The notes below the pieces were generated by a model. It made no database searches, was not told where the DNA came from, and saw nothing but the letters and a program-made list of their open reading frames with translations. From Toxorhynchites rutilus septentrionalis (taxonomy: Eukaryota; Arthropoda; Insecta; Diptera; Culicidae), in NCBI RefSeq assembly GCF_029784135.1, contig NC_073746.1, positions 244,314,307 through 244,378,306 on the forward strand: a stretch of DNA of 64,000 nt, written 5' to 3'. Both the position numbers and the translations under genes were made by a program. The number at the start of each line of letters is the position of its first letter. Within the stretch, counting starts at the first letter, position 1. Positions 10,900 to 23,271 of this stretch are shown here, in pieces.

Positions 10900-12628
10900 G
10901 TGATGTGATTATGTGAACACGAACTATCGACCCCTCGACGATACGAAAACTCGAAAATCAAAATTTTGCCGCATTTGGAAGCGGCAGAAGATTTCAAAGA
11001 TTGGTCAAAAGAGGTTTTTGACCCTTGAAAATCTCCTAAAGGGGGAGTACATGAAATTAGTAAAATCGAGAAACTCGAGAGTATACTCGTGATGCGTACA
11101 ACTCCGCCTGCGAATGAAGGATTTCTATAGTAGCATGTCCTAAAAAGATCCTGAAACTATTGAGAACCAGAGCAGAAGGTCCAAATCCCCTAAGGAGGAT
11201 GGTGGTAGTAGCTGTTATCCATGGTTATTATGCAAGGAAAGATATGGATCAACTCCTAATCACATCACTCACCACAGTGAATCCTGATTCTTACCTCCCC
11301 CACTAACAACTATCCCGTCCCTGATAATTGCGAGGGAACCACGCTATAGAGGCGACCCTTCTGGTTTTCGAGTAACGGATATCGTACCAACATTCCTACC
11401 CTCCCCCTGATGACAGTAAGGACGTGGTCAGCGTCGTTATTGATTATTCAAAGCTCGATTCACCGAAACTTATACGATGAAAAAGAGATTTCCTACTCCC
11501 AAGCTCAATCCGGTGTATTCTTTGTACAATTTCGCTGGTTCAGGCAAGGAGCAAATACGAAGTGTACAGTCTACCCAAGCTCAATCTCAAGCTCAAGAGA
11601 GTATACACGTGATGCGAACATCTAAACCACTGAAACGTTTTCTATTTTCTGAGTGTTGTTAAGTCTTCCGATTATAATAATTCGAGCGCATGTGCACACA
11701 TCTGTTAGTGGACATACCACTTTTTTAGGTAAAACAAATTTGTGATTTTCAGAGTCCCGTTATGGAGCGCACACATGGACAACAAAGTGACAAATATTTG
11801 AAATTGAAGACCAAAGACATTGTGCCAAAACAAGGGTGGAAATACCCCATACCGTTGTACAGAAGGAAAGGTTTGAAAATAGTGATTTTAAAGTAAAAGG
11901 AAAAGGGTAATTTGCATACTTCTAGGAGAAGTGATGAGGTGATTTTTATATACAATCGTTGGCAGTCGGTCGCTACCTTGACATTCACGTTCAACTATAA
12001 CGTTAATTTACTAGGTCTTTAGACAGTCGTCCGGTCAACGAGTCTTTGAATTCTCATTTATTGGCTACCTCGTCTTTTTTGTTAACGTTCCACAATTGCT
12101 GACCTTGTCGTAGTCTACAGTCGTTGAACACAGTATTCCGGGATAAAGTAAGCAATAATAGTGCTCAGTATAAAAGGAATAGCTTCCGAGCTCTCACAAA
12201 AACCGCACATCGTTGTTCTGAACAGTGTTCCTACAATTTCTACGCGAAACCATTCAACACCCGAAATACACCAACGGTTACCACAGGATTAGAGAGCAAT
12301 ATGCTAGAATGTGTTGCTTGTTTGTTTCACTCCTATGGGGCAGAGCGAAATGTGTGTTGCATACTAGGAAGAGAAAGGGTTCCGATACGTTCAGATGGTC
12401 ACCCAGGCACCCAACCCCCGAGGTATCCCGAGAAGTGATGATACTTTGCGGATTTTTTTTTTTTTTGGTTGCTCTAGCCTCGTGAGTTTTTTGTGATGTG
12501 TGTTAGCTAACTCCGACTCGACTGTTACTGTTACCGAACCAATAGGGATTATTTACGAGATAGGTATAAAATAAAGTCAAATATCCTACGACTGATTGGG
12601 AGACTTGGTTGGCTATGTACTGTCGCAC
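10900..12628. other. ens intron 6, right part; decayed repeats only
   Basis: AT-rich, with no convincing gene. A pair of related segments (GAGTATACTCGTGATGCG near 11081 and GAGTATACACGTGATGCG near 11599) suggests remnants of a duplicated element. The stretch 11330-11450 resembles the untranslated part of a non-LTR element but is too decayed to assign. Confidence 0.4.
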
Positions 12629-13093
12629 CTGTTGCGGCCAGAGTCTGGTTGCCGTTCAGCTGCTCTCGGACCTGCTGACGAAGACGTTCGGTCTTGGTGA
12701 GTCGTGAGGTGCGACCGGCTGTATTCAGCTGTGACATGCTCTTGGATGTGTCCGCCGAGTGGCTCCTAAGAGTGGCGTCACCGAGCGAAGAATTGAACGA
12801 CGATTTGCGGCCAGTGTGGGCCGCTCCCGAATGATGGGAGTCCTGCGATTGGTTGCGTAGGTGCTTCGCAGTGCTCCCCGCGCTCGCCAACTGGCACATA
12901 CTGCGGGACATACGCTTACCCGGGGATCCGTCTGCCGTCGGGGACGAACGGGACGACGACAGCGACAGCCGGGCCATATTCTCCAGCTCGAGCATTTGGC
13001 GGCGCTCGCGTTCGACAATCGCACTGATATGTTCGCCGTTGCGGCGCCGTGGCTGAGCCAGCTGATCCAGACGCGTCATCGAGAAAGCTCGAC
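12629..13093 (-). CDS. ens: ens, exon 6 (GRAFSMTRLDQLAQPRRRNG block and Ser-rich region)
   Basis: This is the longest middle exon (465 bp, phase 1-1). The spliced Gly codon at its start gives GRAFSMTRLDQLAQPRRRNG, then EHISAIVERERRQMLELE, the most diagnostic ensconsin motif in the middle of the protein. A Ser/Arg-rich, probably unstructured part follows (SSSRSSPTADGSPGKRMSRS, MCQLASAGSTAKHLRNQSQ), then a short basic helix RTSRLTKTERLRQQVREQL. The acceptor is AAACTGGATAG. The donor GTGCGA is weaker than the others, which would suit regulated splicing, but phase and the next exon support it. GC content is high compared with the flanking introns. Confidence 0.92.
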
Positions 13094-13719
13094 CTATCCA
13101 GTTTATTTTTAATTTTTTTGGTTGGTTAGGAGTGTGCAAGTTCGTATTCCACAAAGATGCGAGGCACGCGCGACCACATTCGGGTAAGCAGATGAAGTTT
13201 TTCGGTGAACAAAATCACGATGCAAAAGAAATTTAAAATTTGGAAAATAAAGATCGGTGAGATATTGTAAGAAAGGCATGCAGTATAAGATAAACTGGTA
13301 CATTGGATGAGGGTGGGAGTGTAGTACTAGAATATAATTGTACATAGATTAGGACGTATCTAAGGGGGGGTACGCTGACACATTCATGCAATTTGCGAGA
13401 ACTTTTCATTAGGCCCAAACTAAACAGTAGCAAAAATAACGGCACAAACATAGGACGGCACATTTGAATTAATTCCAGCCTTAGCAAGAACGTTGACAAA
13501 TCACAGTGAAATCTGAAGTTCAACTACAAAACTAGAGGCATGAGGGGTGAGTTGATAAAATTATTTCTCAAGATTACTCTGCTACGTCTACTGGATAAGT
13601 TTTGTTCTTTTTTCTATCAATATTTGATCGTATTCTATGGGTGAGTGAGTGAGTATTGTTGAAAGATTTGTTAGGGCTTAAATGAGGAGCAAAAAATGAA
13701 ACAAATAAAAGAATACTAC
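13094..13719. other. ens intron 5; nothing recognised
   Basis: About 630 bp, AT-rich and apparently unique, between well defined splice sites. Confidence 0.6.
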
Positions 13720-13845
13720 CTGGTGTTCTGGGAGTGTGAGTGCCAAGAGATGATCTAGAGCTATCGCGAGGACTAGGAATGGTGGGCATAAGATCAGTTT
13801 TGCGACGATTTACGGTACGCTGGTAGCTGATGTCAACCGAATCGT
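13720..13845 (-). CDS. ens: ens, exon 5 (TIPSPRDSSRSSLG block)
   Basis: This 126-bp symmetrical exon has acceptor CCCACGTGTAG, donor GTAGTA and phase 1-1. It encodes DDSVDISYQRTVNRRKTDL, followed by MPTIPSPRDSSRSSLG and THTPRTPG. The RKTDL.PTIPSPRD.SRSSLG..TPRTPG pattern matches my memory of fly ensconsin and continues seamlessly into exon 6. Several Ser-Pro and Thr-Pro pairs suggest proline-directed phosphorylation (inference). The exon can be omitted without a frame change. The acceptor is preceded by a (CA)n-like tract rather than a strong pyrimidine tract. Confidence 0.88.
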
Positions 13846-15239
13846 CTACACGTGGGCACACGCACACATATACACACAACATTCAGTTGTATTTTTTGTA
13901 TAGAAACACGCATGAATTTGGGGACCGCGCGTGGATCATCGGTAGCGAATTCACACATAGCGCACACATTCAGACAATCCAAACAGCATGTGCGTGTGTT
14001 CGTGTTTTATGGTATGTCGGGAGAAAAAGAGAAGAGAAAAGAAGAAAAAAAATGTATTTATTTCAATGTTCGCTTGACAGAAGAATAAGTTACTGTTTTG
14101 CTTTCGTTTAAGAGAAAATCAAATGAATCGAACAAAGACAAACGCTTAGTTTTGAGACCGAATTATAACGGGCGGAAAACAACAAAAATGGTTAAGAGAG
14201 TACACACTCGAGTAAGCGAATTATTGACGAAAACATAAACAAGTTGATTTGTATTGTGGTGATGAGGAGACGAACGAATAGAAGGAATAAAAAACAGTGA
14301 CATTCGAGTTCTTCAGCAGCTGGGGTAACGAGCAAATGAGGCAGATCAATCACGAAAAAGACACAGCACTAATACATTTGCAAACACATTCGCTAGATTC
14401 GTTCTGGCATTTGCGTTGAAATACATGCAGGAGAACCGTGAAATATTTTGGAAGTTAAATTTTTGCTAAATTTTCACCAAAAGGGAGGCCTGATTGTATG
14501 GGGAAATACAATACCTATTACAGCTTGACATTACTCATTTCTATGACGGAAAACCCTCTGCACATTTTGTCAAACTGTACTAGTCCTTCTGGGCTTGATA
14601 CCCTGTTCGAGAGTTTAGCACACTGAAATTTCAAAAACAACAAACTTGCTGTAAATCGTAGAAAAGCAATAAGGAAAAATCTTCAATAAGCAGAGAAAAA
14701 TAAAAGAAAGAGGAAAGCACAGCAGAAGAAAATAGAAAAGCGAAGAAGAGTAAAACATACAAAGCAATAAAACACGAGAAAAGCTATCAAAAAGGAACCG
14801 CAAAACCACGCGCGCATTTCATACGAACAAATTGAAGCGCATCCAAACTAGCGACGGCAATAGGAGGCTTGCATTTTGGAACAGTCAAAACAAAAACATT
14901 GTCATTACATTCCGCTCGTGACGTACAGCAGGAGTTTGAGATGAGAGACAAATAGAGGGTAGAAGAAAATATCAAACGAATAATGTACAACTAATAGGGC
15001 ACTCAACCAACCAATCGTCATCAAGAAGATACAATTTTGATAATCGAAGGAAAAAAATCGTTTGTAACATATACAAGGGTACAGAAAAAAAAAATAGTCG
15101 AACACAAAACAATTGCGAACAACAAAACAAAATTTTTTTCATCATGTGGCGATTGTAGTGGCAGTAGTAGCAGTAGTAGTAGTAGTAGTGGTAACGTAAT
15201 GAGTTACTAGATTGTACGACGGTGGTTTTGGTATTTTAC
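13846..15239. other. ens intron 4; low-complexity tracts
   Basis: Contains a (CA)n-like tract near 13855-13880, purine-rich stretches (14025-14060, 14640-14780) and a (GTA)n-like tract at 15160-15192. No gene or mobile element recognised. Confidence 0.5.
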
Positions 15240-15401
15240 CCTTTCGTGCTTGGCTCTTGGCGGCCACTCCCTCTGCCCTGGACGGCGGCTCGTCAATGTT
15301 GATACCGGAGCCGGCCAGCGAAAGGGTCAACTTCTTGGGACACTCGCTGGTGCTGGCCCAGTTGAACACTTCGTACATCGAGCTGGACATTCGTCTCACT
15401 T
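15240..15401 (-). CDS. ens: ens, exon 4 (SSMYEVFNW block)
   Basis: This 162-bp exon starts after acceptor CCGCCTCCAG and ends at donor GTAAAA (15239), phase 1 in and 1 out. It encodes VRRMSSSMYEVFNW, then KKLTLSLAGSGINIDEPPS and an Ala/Lys-rich end. The SSMYEVFNW motif and the LSLAGS..NIDxPP motif are, as far as I recall, conserved in dipteran ensconsin. Its length is divisible by three and both ends are phase 1, so including or skipping it keeps frame; it may be a cassette exon. The frame stays open past the donor into a repetitive Thr-rich stretch (about 15142-15200), which I treat as intron. Confidence 0.87.
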
Positions 15402-16498
15402 CTGGAGGCGGGCGGGCGGTCAGGCAGTCGGTGCCATACGCAGATACGCAGTAGAGTAGTTTCGGGTAGTGCGAGTAGTAGTGGTAGTAGTAGATTGGGT
15501 TTTTTTTGTGCCGATTGTTGTTTTTTGGTTTCGGTTTCGGTTTGGCGGTTTCGTATTCGAAAGGTTCAACGGGACCAATTGAATCGATAGAAGTCATAGA
15601 TTAGCACAGGTTCGAGAGGAAGATAAAAAACAAATCAAAGAGTAAGAGCCAATTCGTGGATATGATGGAATAGGTAGAGCGTGAGAAACATATAATAAGA
15701 CCGACATCCGGGACGGAACAGTTAGTCATTGATTTAGTGGCGATGTTTTAGACGACAAATGAGACTAAGACTAATATAATGGTAAATCAACTTATTCGGT
15801 AGGTAGCATTTCTCTTCTGGTGCCTATTTTGTGTGTCATTCTGTAGAACTAACAAACAGGGGGCTTAGAACATTCTCTACTGGTTTGGAATCGATACAAT
15901 TACATGGACATTACACTTAGAAGAGAGTAACAGGGTAATTTGATTCGTTCTAGTACTACGAAAATTGATGGATGATAGTGAGGCTGGGGGTAGTCGTTAT
16001 CTAACATCAATGTGACAATAGCTGGTTCTATGTCCAATCCGATTCAAGACCGATACATCAAATTGGAATTTCACATTTCATTTATGTCGAAGAGGCAATT
16101 AATACACAAACATTATTCGTTACAGTTTCGATGGTTTAAAATTAAAAAATATATATAGTCGAGAAAATGGTTCCCAGAGGTACCGAAGGGCCACGAAAAA
16201 ATGTATAAGCAAGGTCTGAGAATAGATCGCCTTGTTTTCAAGACGAATGGAGGTAGGGAGATACAGTGGTAAAAAAATCAACGAAATTCTAATCGCATAT
16301 TGAATGAATTCTCATCGGAGTTGTGTACAGAGTTATGTACGCTATAAAAGGTGAAGGATTTGCAATTTGATTTGCATTTGCGAGTCAAGAGCCAATTGAC
16401 CAACGATGGTTAAGAAACACTACCTTCGATGAAAATGGATTGCTAGAGAAACTATATATACCGAAAATCAATCGAATATCAGTGATGTTGAATCAAAC
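15402..16498. other. ens intron 3, right part; nothing recognised
   Basis: After a short GC-rich pyrimidine-type tract at the exon 4 acceptor, the sequence is AT-rich and unstructured. A (AGT)n-like tract lies at about 15472-15492. Confidence 0.5.
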
Positions 16499-16682
16499 AT
16501 GAACTTCATGAACATGAACTTCATGAATATGAACTTCATGAATATGAACTTCATGAATATGAACTTCATGATACCACAATAGATGAAATAACTGGTCGTA
16601 GTGGAAAATGTACCCAACAGGAAAAAAAAATGAACTTCATGAACATGAACATGAACTTAATAAACTTCATGAACATAAACAT
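16499..16682 (+). repeat. 15-bp tandem repeat ATGAACTTCATGAAY
   Basis: Five tandem units of ATGAACTTCATGAAT or ATGAACTTCATGAAC start at 16499, 16514, 16529, 16544 and 16559. A scrambled second cluster follows at 16630-16682. Each unit contains the palindrome TTCATGAA, so the tract can form cruciform-like folds. It lies in ens intron 3. Confidence 0.85.
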
Positions 16683-17269
16683 GGAAGCTGAGTCGAGCTA
16701 AGTTTAAAAAATTAAAATTCGTAGCAAACAACCTCTTGAGAATTTTCCAGGTTGCCTCAATGCAGCATCAATAAAGATGTTTTTTGAATACCACCAAAAG
16801 GAACCATGTGCTAACAGGTGGAATTAAGAGCTATAGAAAACGTGAAGTTACAACATCAATAGTGAGTTCGAAGTGGTTAATAAGCTGATGGATGTCTTGT
16901 TGCTTATCTGATCGTAACAAAGACAACAACAATAACCATGATATTCGATCCGCATTATCAGCGCAAGACGTGTCTTCTATGCACATTGCTTTGACAGATC
17001 GAACATCCAGTTTCAACAGATCCAACAAATCCAATTGCCTCTTTTTTGGTCATGAATCATATTCAGAGAGGGTTTGAGTTGTTCTACTAACATCGAATGC
17101 TCAGAACGCTTTACGACGACGCAGGAGTAGTTCTAGAAGCAGAGGCACTGATCGATGACTAGGGAGAATGCGGTGCAGCGATGGTTGAGAAACCCCGCCA
17201 TCGGCATAGACGGGCATGGGTCGTGCCAATGGTACCCGGAAATTCCACGATAAGGGTCACCAATCCCGT

Positions 17270-18110
17270 AGAGGTGTCAATATATTCAGGGGTTTGGAGG
17301 AGAACCCCATCACGAAAGAAAGCAAGGACAGGTAAAAGCAGCACTTCTATGAGAACCTGAATAGCGATGCAGCGAGTAGCAGCGGAAATAGAACTGTTCT
17401 AGGTGCGCTACCAGCGTATGACCGGACACCAGCTTCTGACCTCCACGAGATCCAACGGAAGATAGGAAGCCTGAAAAACAACAAACTCGCCGGGTCGAAC
17501 CCAGTGCTGTACTGGGTTCCATGGTCTGAGAGAAGTAAAAATTACCGGAAGAGTACCGGAAGCCCATGGGTCAGTTACAGGTTCCGTGAAAACCTGTGCT
17601 ACCGAGGATCTTATGTTACTTTCAAACCGACAATTTTTGCAGAAATTCTGTGAGTAAAACGTGTCCACACATCACATTTTCATCGACTTCAAGGTAGCAT
17701 ATGATACAGTTGATCTAGGAAAGTTATGGGACAACTTTCCGGATAAAGGGAGGGCTGTGCGCTTGACGCTGTACAAAATACTGATAATAGCACTTGCCCT
17801 CTATTGGGTCGAGACGAGAACACTGCTTGCTGAGGATCTGAACGCATTTGGAATTTTCGAATGAATAATGCTGCAGGCTATATAGAGTGGAGTACTGACG
17901 GAAGACTCGCGAAGTCACACGCGTTGCTTAGAGAAAATCCCATTACATATCTAGCAAAAGCAGATCAGTAGATTGCGAAGGATTGGACACCTCCACCAGG
18001 AATAGAAGAGCACAGCATGCACGATGTCTCTAACAGATCTTAGGCGTAGTAGGCTTGCGAGTTATGAAATGCATGGAATCCTGGAGACAAGTAGCTCCGA
18101 ACCGAGTTGA
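17270..18110 (+). pseudogene. Decayed RTE-type reverse transcriptase fragment
   Basis: Frames on the plus strand carry DLHEIQRKIGSLKNNKLAGS near 17440, HHIFIDFKVAYDTVDLGKLW at 17673-17732, ALYWVETRTLLAEDLNAFGI at about 17800-17858 and an SLTDLRRVGL tail near 18025. These match the order of the LKNNKAAG, IDFKAAYD (reverse transcriptase block A) and LYG.ETWTL..ED segments of RTE-clade non-LTR elements. The catalytic FxDD box is not visible and there are many stops. RTE-clade JAM1-like elements are known from Aedes; family membership here is inference. Confidence 0.7.
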
Positions 18111-18129
18111 AAGTAGACGATTTCTTTTT

Positions 18130-18310
18130 AAAACACGTTTAACTGAAAAACAACAAAGCCGCCGGCAAGAGCAAATTGCCGGGACACTTACTAAAGCACT
18201 GTATTGGGTAAGTCTGGGAGGAGAAACAACTGGTAGAGGGGATTCTTCTCCATTTTTATCCCAGTCTACAAATAGACTGGTGATAAGCAGCCCGGAACAG
18301 AGTTGTACGA
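18130..18310 (+). pseudogene. Second RTE-type fragment
   Basis: LKNNKAAGKSKLPG (about 18142-18183) and WEEKQLVEGILLHFYPS (about 18217-18267) correspond to the LKNNKAAG.DGLP and W....P..W..G....YK segments upstream of the reverse transcriptase core. They lie after, not before, the C-terminal part of the neighbouring fragment. This is therefore a separate insertion or a rearrangement of the same family. Confidence 0.6.
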
Positions 18311-19720
18311 AGACGACTTATTGATACAGTGAGAGGCACCCTGTGTCAGGAGTATTGATGAATGAAAGATAAACGCAGTATGGTGAATGAGGTTATCAAC
18401 AAATTCGATTTTACCATTTTTACGACGAAAATTGTATGCAAGAGGTCGTCAAGACTGGACGAGAGCGATGGACGGAATATGTAGTGGCCATTTCGCAAAC
18501 ATGACGTTCGCATTTGTTCCGGTAGATACAACAAAAACAGATGCCTAGCGAGTTAACTGAGCTTGACGAAAATTGTGATCAAATCTGGAGTTCTGTAGTC
18601 ATGGACTAGATTCACTGGTGAAGTTGAGTTCAACATGATCTACATGTCACATAGGATGGTGTAAGATTGAAAATAAAAGCAGAAGATACGAGAATGAAAG
18701 ATCGGAAGACGTTCTAATTGGCGCGTACAGAGGGTCGGCAAAATATCGAAAGAAGATCGATCAATCGTTGATTGAGGTACACTATTTTGCCCATGTCCAC
18801 AATGGAGATCTTGTCAAAATCAGATGGAACACAACTATGGCATTTCTGACTATAACATTCACTATAACATGGAGTTAATGTACTGAAGAAACGTTCTACT
18901 GCGGACCAGAAGAACATGCAGAGCTAAGGTTAGATTGATATTTGTTCATTGAAATACAGATCGTGTACGGATATTCATGAGTCAATGTTCAAACGATTAG
19001 TTTTTGGGTACATTGAGAAATATCACTTGAAAATAGGGAATGACTCTATTTAGATGTGATGGACGGAATATGTATGGAGCATTCTGAAAAATCTGTAAGC
19101 TCTTGCTAGAAAGGGAACTTCGTACAATACAAACGAAGTTAGGATGAAGAAATTCAATGACAAGAATAAGAATAAAAAAAAATAAACATTCATTTTTAAG
19201 TCACTGCTCTTAGCTCATAAATTTTCATAAATTTTGTTATCATTATGTTTGTGTATTAACTGCCTTAACGATGTGTACAAAAGTTGAAATTCTGTTTCAA
19301 ATCGAGCGGATTTTCACACAATACGAGTTAACAAACCCTATAACGGAAAATGAAAAATGATTCAAAACTAGAAAAGAACTTCAGCTAAATTACTGTTCTA
19401 AAAGTTTGAATATAACAAACTTGCTCAAACCCAAGGTAAGTGTCGATGAAGGTTCAATGAACTAATCTAACTCATATCAGTATAAAAAAACAAAGCTAAC
19501 TTAGGATAACATAAAAAAATCCAGAATAATCATAAGAACGACATCATTACGCACAATCGCTAGTGAAAGAGACGCGTGTATTTTTTTTGCTAGGTGGGGG
19601 TGTGGTGGCGTCATCTGAAGTCGACAACGTTCTTTCCATTGCTAGAGTGTGAACAAACTTTCCGGAGAACACCCAGACACTCGCGCGGGCAAACAAAAAC
19701 AACAACAACAAACAACCTAC
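18311..19720. other. ens intron 3, left of exon 3; nothing recognised
   Basis: AT-rich with no convincing reading frame. An (AAC)n tract at about 19694-19714 lies next to the exon 3 donor. Confidence 0.5.
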
Positions 19721-19851
19721 CGTCGGTCGATCGGTCTAAACCACTAGCGGAGGTAGCGCGCTTCTTCGAGCTTCCGTCGGTCAGCTCTCGTTCGGAGCTG
19801 CGACGCGTCAGCGGTGCCCCCGTATAGGCTACATTCGTGATGGAAGTGGCT
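19721..19851 (-). CDS. ens: ens, exon 3 (short conserved linker)
   Basis: This 131-bp exon has acceptor CTCAACAG and donor GTAGGT. It encodes ATSITNVAYTGAPLTRRSSE and then a Ser/Lys-rich stretch ending SGLDRSTD. Joined to the previous exon it reads through HRR-ATSITNVAYTGAPLTRR, which I recognise as conserved in fly ensconsin. This is among the best evidence for the gene call, because two exons only join correctly at this phase (2 in, 1 out). The SSER and KKRATSAS stretches look like basophilic phosphorylation sites, but that is inference. An (AAC)n tract lies in the intron just after the donor. Confidence 0.93.
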
Positions 19852-19915
19852 CTGTTGAGAAATAATACGATGACATCAGTTTCCAGATGGTCCACATTAT
19901 ACCGAAGAGAGTTAC

Positions 19916-20312
19916 CTTCGATGCGCCCATAGCGAGCTGCACATGCCACTGTCACTGGTGTCGATCATCCGCGGGGTGGACGAACCGAAGGCGAACTGGA
20001 TCGAGCTGCGCTCGTTTCGTCGCTTCGTCTCCATGCGCTGGTCCCGCTCCTGGTTCTTCTGCAGTATGTACTGTCGCCGCTCGTTGTCCGCCTCCTGTAT
20101 CGCGCGCCGCCGCTCCTCGACCTGTGAGCGCCGGTCGTTCTCGCGCCGCCTCAGGTCGTCCATCCGGCGGCGTCGTTCCTCCTCCTTCTGTTCGCGGAAT
20201 TTCTGCGCCGCCAGGGCTTGTGCCTTCAGCTCCTCCAGCTTCCGTTGTCGTTCCTCATTCTGGCGTTCCTTGATCTGCTTTATTCGCTCTTCGCGTTCCT
20301 TTTGCAGTTCTT
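19916..20312 (-). CDS. ens: ens (ensconsin/MAP7), N-terminal coiled-coil microtubule-binding exon
   Basis: Ensconsin binds microtubules and recruits and activates kinesin-1. This exon (about residues 50-182 with start B) encodes a highly charged helix rich in Glu, Arg, Lys and Gln, with segments such as EREERIKQIKERQNEERQ, AAQKFREQKEEERRRR and RRQYILQKNQERDQRMETK. It then gives NERSSIQFAFGSSTPRM and SLWAHR. From memory this block is strongly conserved in fly ensconsin and corresponds to the N-terminal microtubule-binding coiled coil. Splice sites are clear: a pyrimidine-rich acceptor ending CATTTCAAG at 20313, and a GTAACT donor at 19915. Entry phase is 1 and exit phase 2 (partial codon AG, completed to Arg by the next exon). 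GC content is markedly higher than in the flanking introns. Confidence 0.93.
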
Positions 20313-21640
20313 CTTGAAATGGGAGAAAAGAGAAAATTTACCATCAGTACTAGTACGAGTGCAATGACCAAGACGATTTTAGAGTTAAACAATCACTCAA
20401 AATATGTTAGAGATTTAGTTAACACGAAATACATAAACCTGGTAAAATGTTATAATAATTTTGTTGATGAAACGTTTGGCGATAAACGTGTTCAGGTTAG
20501 CTTAATAATATACACCCAAACTAGCGTTGGCAGAAAACATTTCATCTTCGGCAGAAAAAAAAAGCTTTTTCGTGTGCTAAAGGGTGAAATGAGCAAATAA
20601 AAGCATATGTTTCAGTTTTAAAATGTTTGTATGTATGGGATTGGATTCACACGACCACGCTATCCACATAGCCACTGATACTTTTGCATATATGCATCAT
20701 AATTTGCAATGTGTCTCTTGTTTCGCTCGCACATATTGATCTTGTATTGCTATACCATATATATAATACAAATGCTATACCAGTATTTGAGAGTCATGAC
20801 CTTTTCTGTTATTTTTAGGCTCATGTAAAAAATCGGGATGACAAAGCATGTGCTAAAAATTAATTTTAGGTGTAGTGAGTATTCGGGTGTGTACTTCTCA
20901 GGAGGTTAACCGAGTTCAAATGGGCAAAGCGAAGCAGGACGATACAATAACACACACCATAACTGAATCAATGACATAGCTGAGATCAGTAACGTCATTG
21001 AAACACACTTCAGCATTCATTCAAACCATTCAAACCATTTATTACAGCATCCATATCAAAGTGGTACCTGTGGTACCTCCAAACCATGTGTTTTAAAACG
21101 CTTCTTCTGGCATCGGAAATCGCCTTCCACGTACTTTATCCTTGATGTTCTGCATCAAAAAGAAGTCGTTGGGTGCCAAATCAGAACAGTGTGGTGGATG
21201 TCAGATTAAATTGATGTTTCACCGGTCAAATGGGTGGTTGTTTGAGCCGATGTGTCAGAGCTCGCAGTGTCATGGTGATGAATTATTCGACTTTTTGAGT
21301 TCTTTTTCCTTGTTTGACCGAAAAGGTCTGGTAAACTAACGGTTATGCACCATCATGACCAGTTTTTCTTTCGAAAAACAGACAACCAACCAACCAACCA
21401 ACCAACAACCAACACCCAGGGATACCTAAATTCCGTGGTATGTAACATGTCGATCTAACATTATCAGTCAACACACAGCATCGATGTTTTTTGGCTAAGC
21501 AGCGGACGATCTTCGCAAAGCTCACCGGTAAGCAAACAACGACCATATTAAATCAGCGAAAAATAGTAGCTTAGCGTGGAGCTTCATTGCCAAAAGTAGA
21601 TGCAACTTTATTGATGCAGTCTTTTGCTTATTTTGCTTAT
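20313..21640. other. ens intron 1, left end; simple repeats only
   Basis: Contains the pyrimidine-rich acceptor tract (minus strand) at 20313-20335, and an (ACCA)n-type tract follows just outside at 21386-21412. No gene or recognisable mobile element. Confidence 0.5.
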
Positions 21641-21675
21641 TTTATGTTGATTTGCTTATTTAATTACACAGAATT

Positions 21676-21850
21676 GCTCCCTTCAGCTCTCAAATCGCGG
21701 TACGATTTTGTTCGCAACTTCAAATCCAAAGTGGAACTCGATGAAACGATAAAAATATCGGTTCCATGATGTCTGGTGGAGAGCGCTTGTGTATTGCTAC
21801 AACCGAATACGCAAACCTTCTTTTGCTCGAGCGCATTCATAAGCGAGCAT
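21676..21850 (-). repeat. Dispersed repeat, copy 1 of a pair
   Basis: TACGATTTTGTTCGCAACTTC, AAATCC, then CTCGATGAAA and TGATGTCTGGTGGAGAGCGC, TTGTG, match 23280-23375 (GCGATTTTGTTCGTAACTTC, ATGCCGTCTGATGGAGGGCG). A second shared part lies downstream of both copies (GTGGAATAATGGTGGAGGTG near 22544 against TTGGAATAATGGTGGTGGTG near 23474). The family is larger than either conserved block. Orientation is arbitrary. Confidence 0.5.
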
Positions 21851-23271
21851 TCCCTCATGACTATTCCGTGCGAAAGCAAAACAGAAACTAAATATGGATT
21901 GCCGAGTTGGCCTACGCTTGTATACAGTTTTGTTTAATTCGAAAGCCTGTTTTCAAAGCACTTTTTAAGCAATTGAAACAAGTTTTCGGGTCAATTATTA
22001 ACAATCATATAACTCTTGGACATTTTGTCCTTCGAATAAAGTGATTATCATACCACTCCGTTCAACTAACAAAGAGTTATTGATGTTCAAAAAGAATAGC
22101 TGTCTCGCAACGAAGTGGATGAGTTTTTTTCCCAACCGTGAAGCAGTTACCACTCAATAAGTAAAAACAGATCAGAAATCGTAATAGCCATATCAGCAAC
22201 AGGATAATAATAACCTCAGAAACATGATTTTCTTGTGACGACGTGAAATGAAGGACAACGCATGTATTTGTGTTTCGCTCCTGTTGTGGCATGTTTTTTT
22301 CTACCGTTTCATCAAGTAGTAAATTGTAAGTTTTTATCAGTACTGGTTTCCAAAGAAAATTCCGCTGTGGAATATTAAGGGTCCAGAGACACACTTTTTT
22401 CAGTGAAATTGTGCACCACCAAACCAGAGCTCTCGCTCTCGTGCTATCGATTCAACACGCACACATAGTTGTTTTTATGCTTTGCCAAATGAGGATTGAA
22501 ATGGTTACAATTAAGCGGCTTCAATGTTATGTTCATAATAAATGTGGAATAATGGTGGAGGTGTAACAAACATATAATCGCCTGTGACCGTGTTTATGTC
22601 AACTGGAAAGAGACCGTCGTGATAGCTGTTATAGCCATAACACCAAGTAGAAGAATATAATTTTTTTTTAAAGAGCAAACAAATTTTTCGTTTTACAAAA
22701 CTTACATGAAAACATGAAAAATTGTTGTAAGAAAAACTTTTTTCCGGTAACAGTTATCTTCTTTCGACCACTAGTTGGTTATTGTATTGGCTATTCATAT
22801 TTTTTTTTGAGAATTTCGGAAAAAATAGTTTTTGAGAAAAAATAATTTCAATTTTGTAAATTTTTGAAAAAAAAATCACCGATCAATTTCTTACATATCA
22901 TTCTTTAACTAAAATTTTGTAGGTATTATAGTTCTTGAGGTACAAATTTTTGTAAAAATTCAAGAAATTTTTTTCGGCTTTTTGCAAAAAGTAGATCAAC
23001 TTGTTTTTGAATATTTCAAGTATGCAAAGTTGCTTGAATGACCAATGTCTTTACATTCACAATGTTTCACTGCAATCTGATATAGTGCTGCCAATGGCCA
23101 GACGAGTTGGCATGAAATTTGTCTATAATAAAAAATCAATCTCGCTCCAGTCGGCGAGCAAGTTAACAGTCTTTTCTGATGCTGATGTCACACACAGCGG
23201 TTTTGTGCGATACGAAATCTGAGAGCAGAATCTCTTCGGAAGATCGATAGTATATTGTGAATGGGGGATGC

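Noticed and set aside
15142..15239. Extension of ens exon 4 through the Thr-rich frame
   Set aside because: The donor at 15239 gives the right phase for exon 5, and the Thr run comes from a (GTA)n-type microsatellite.
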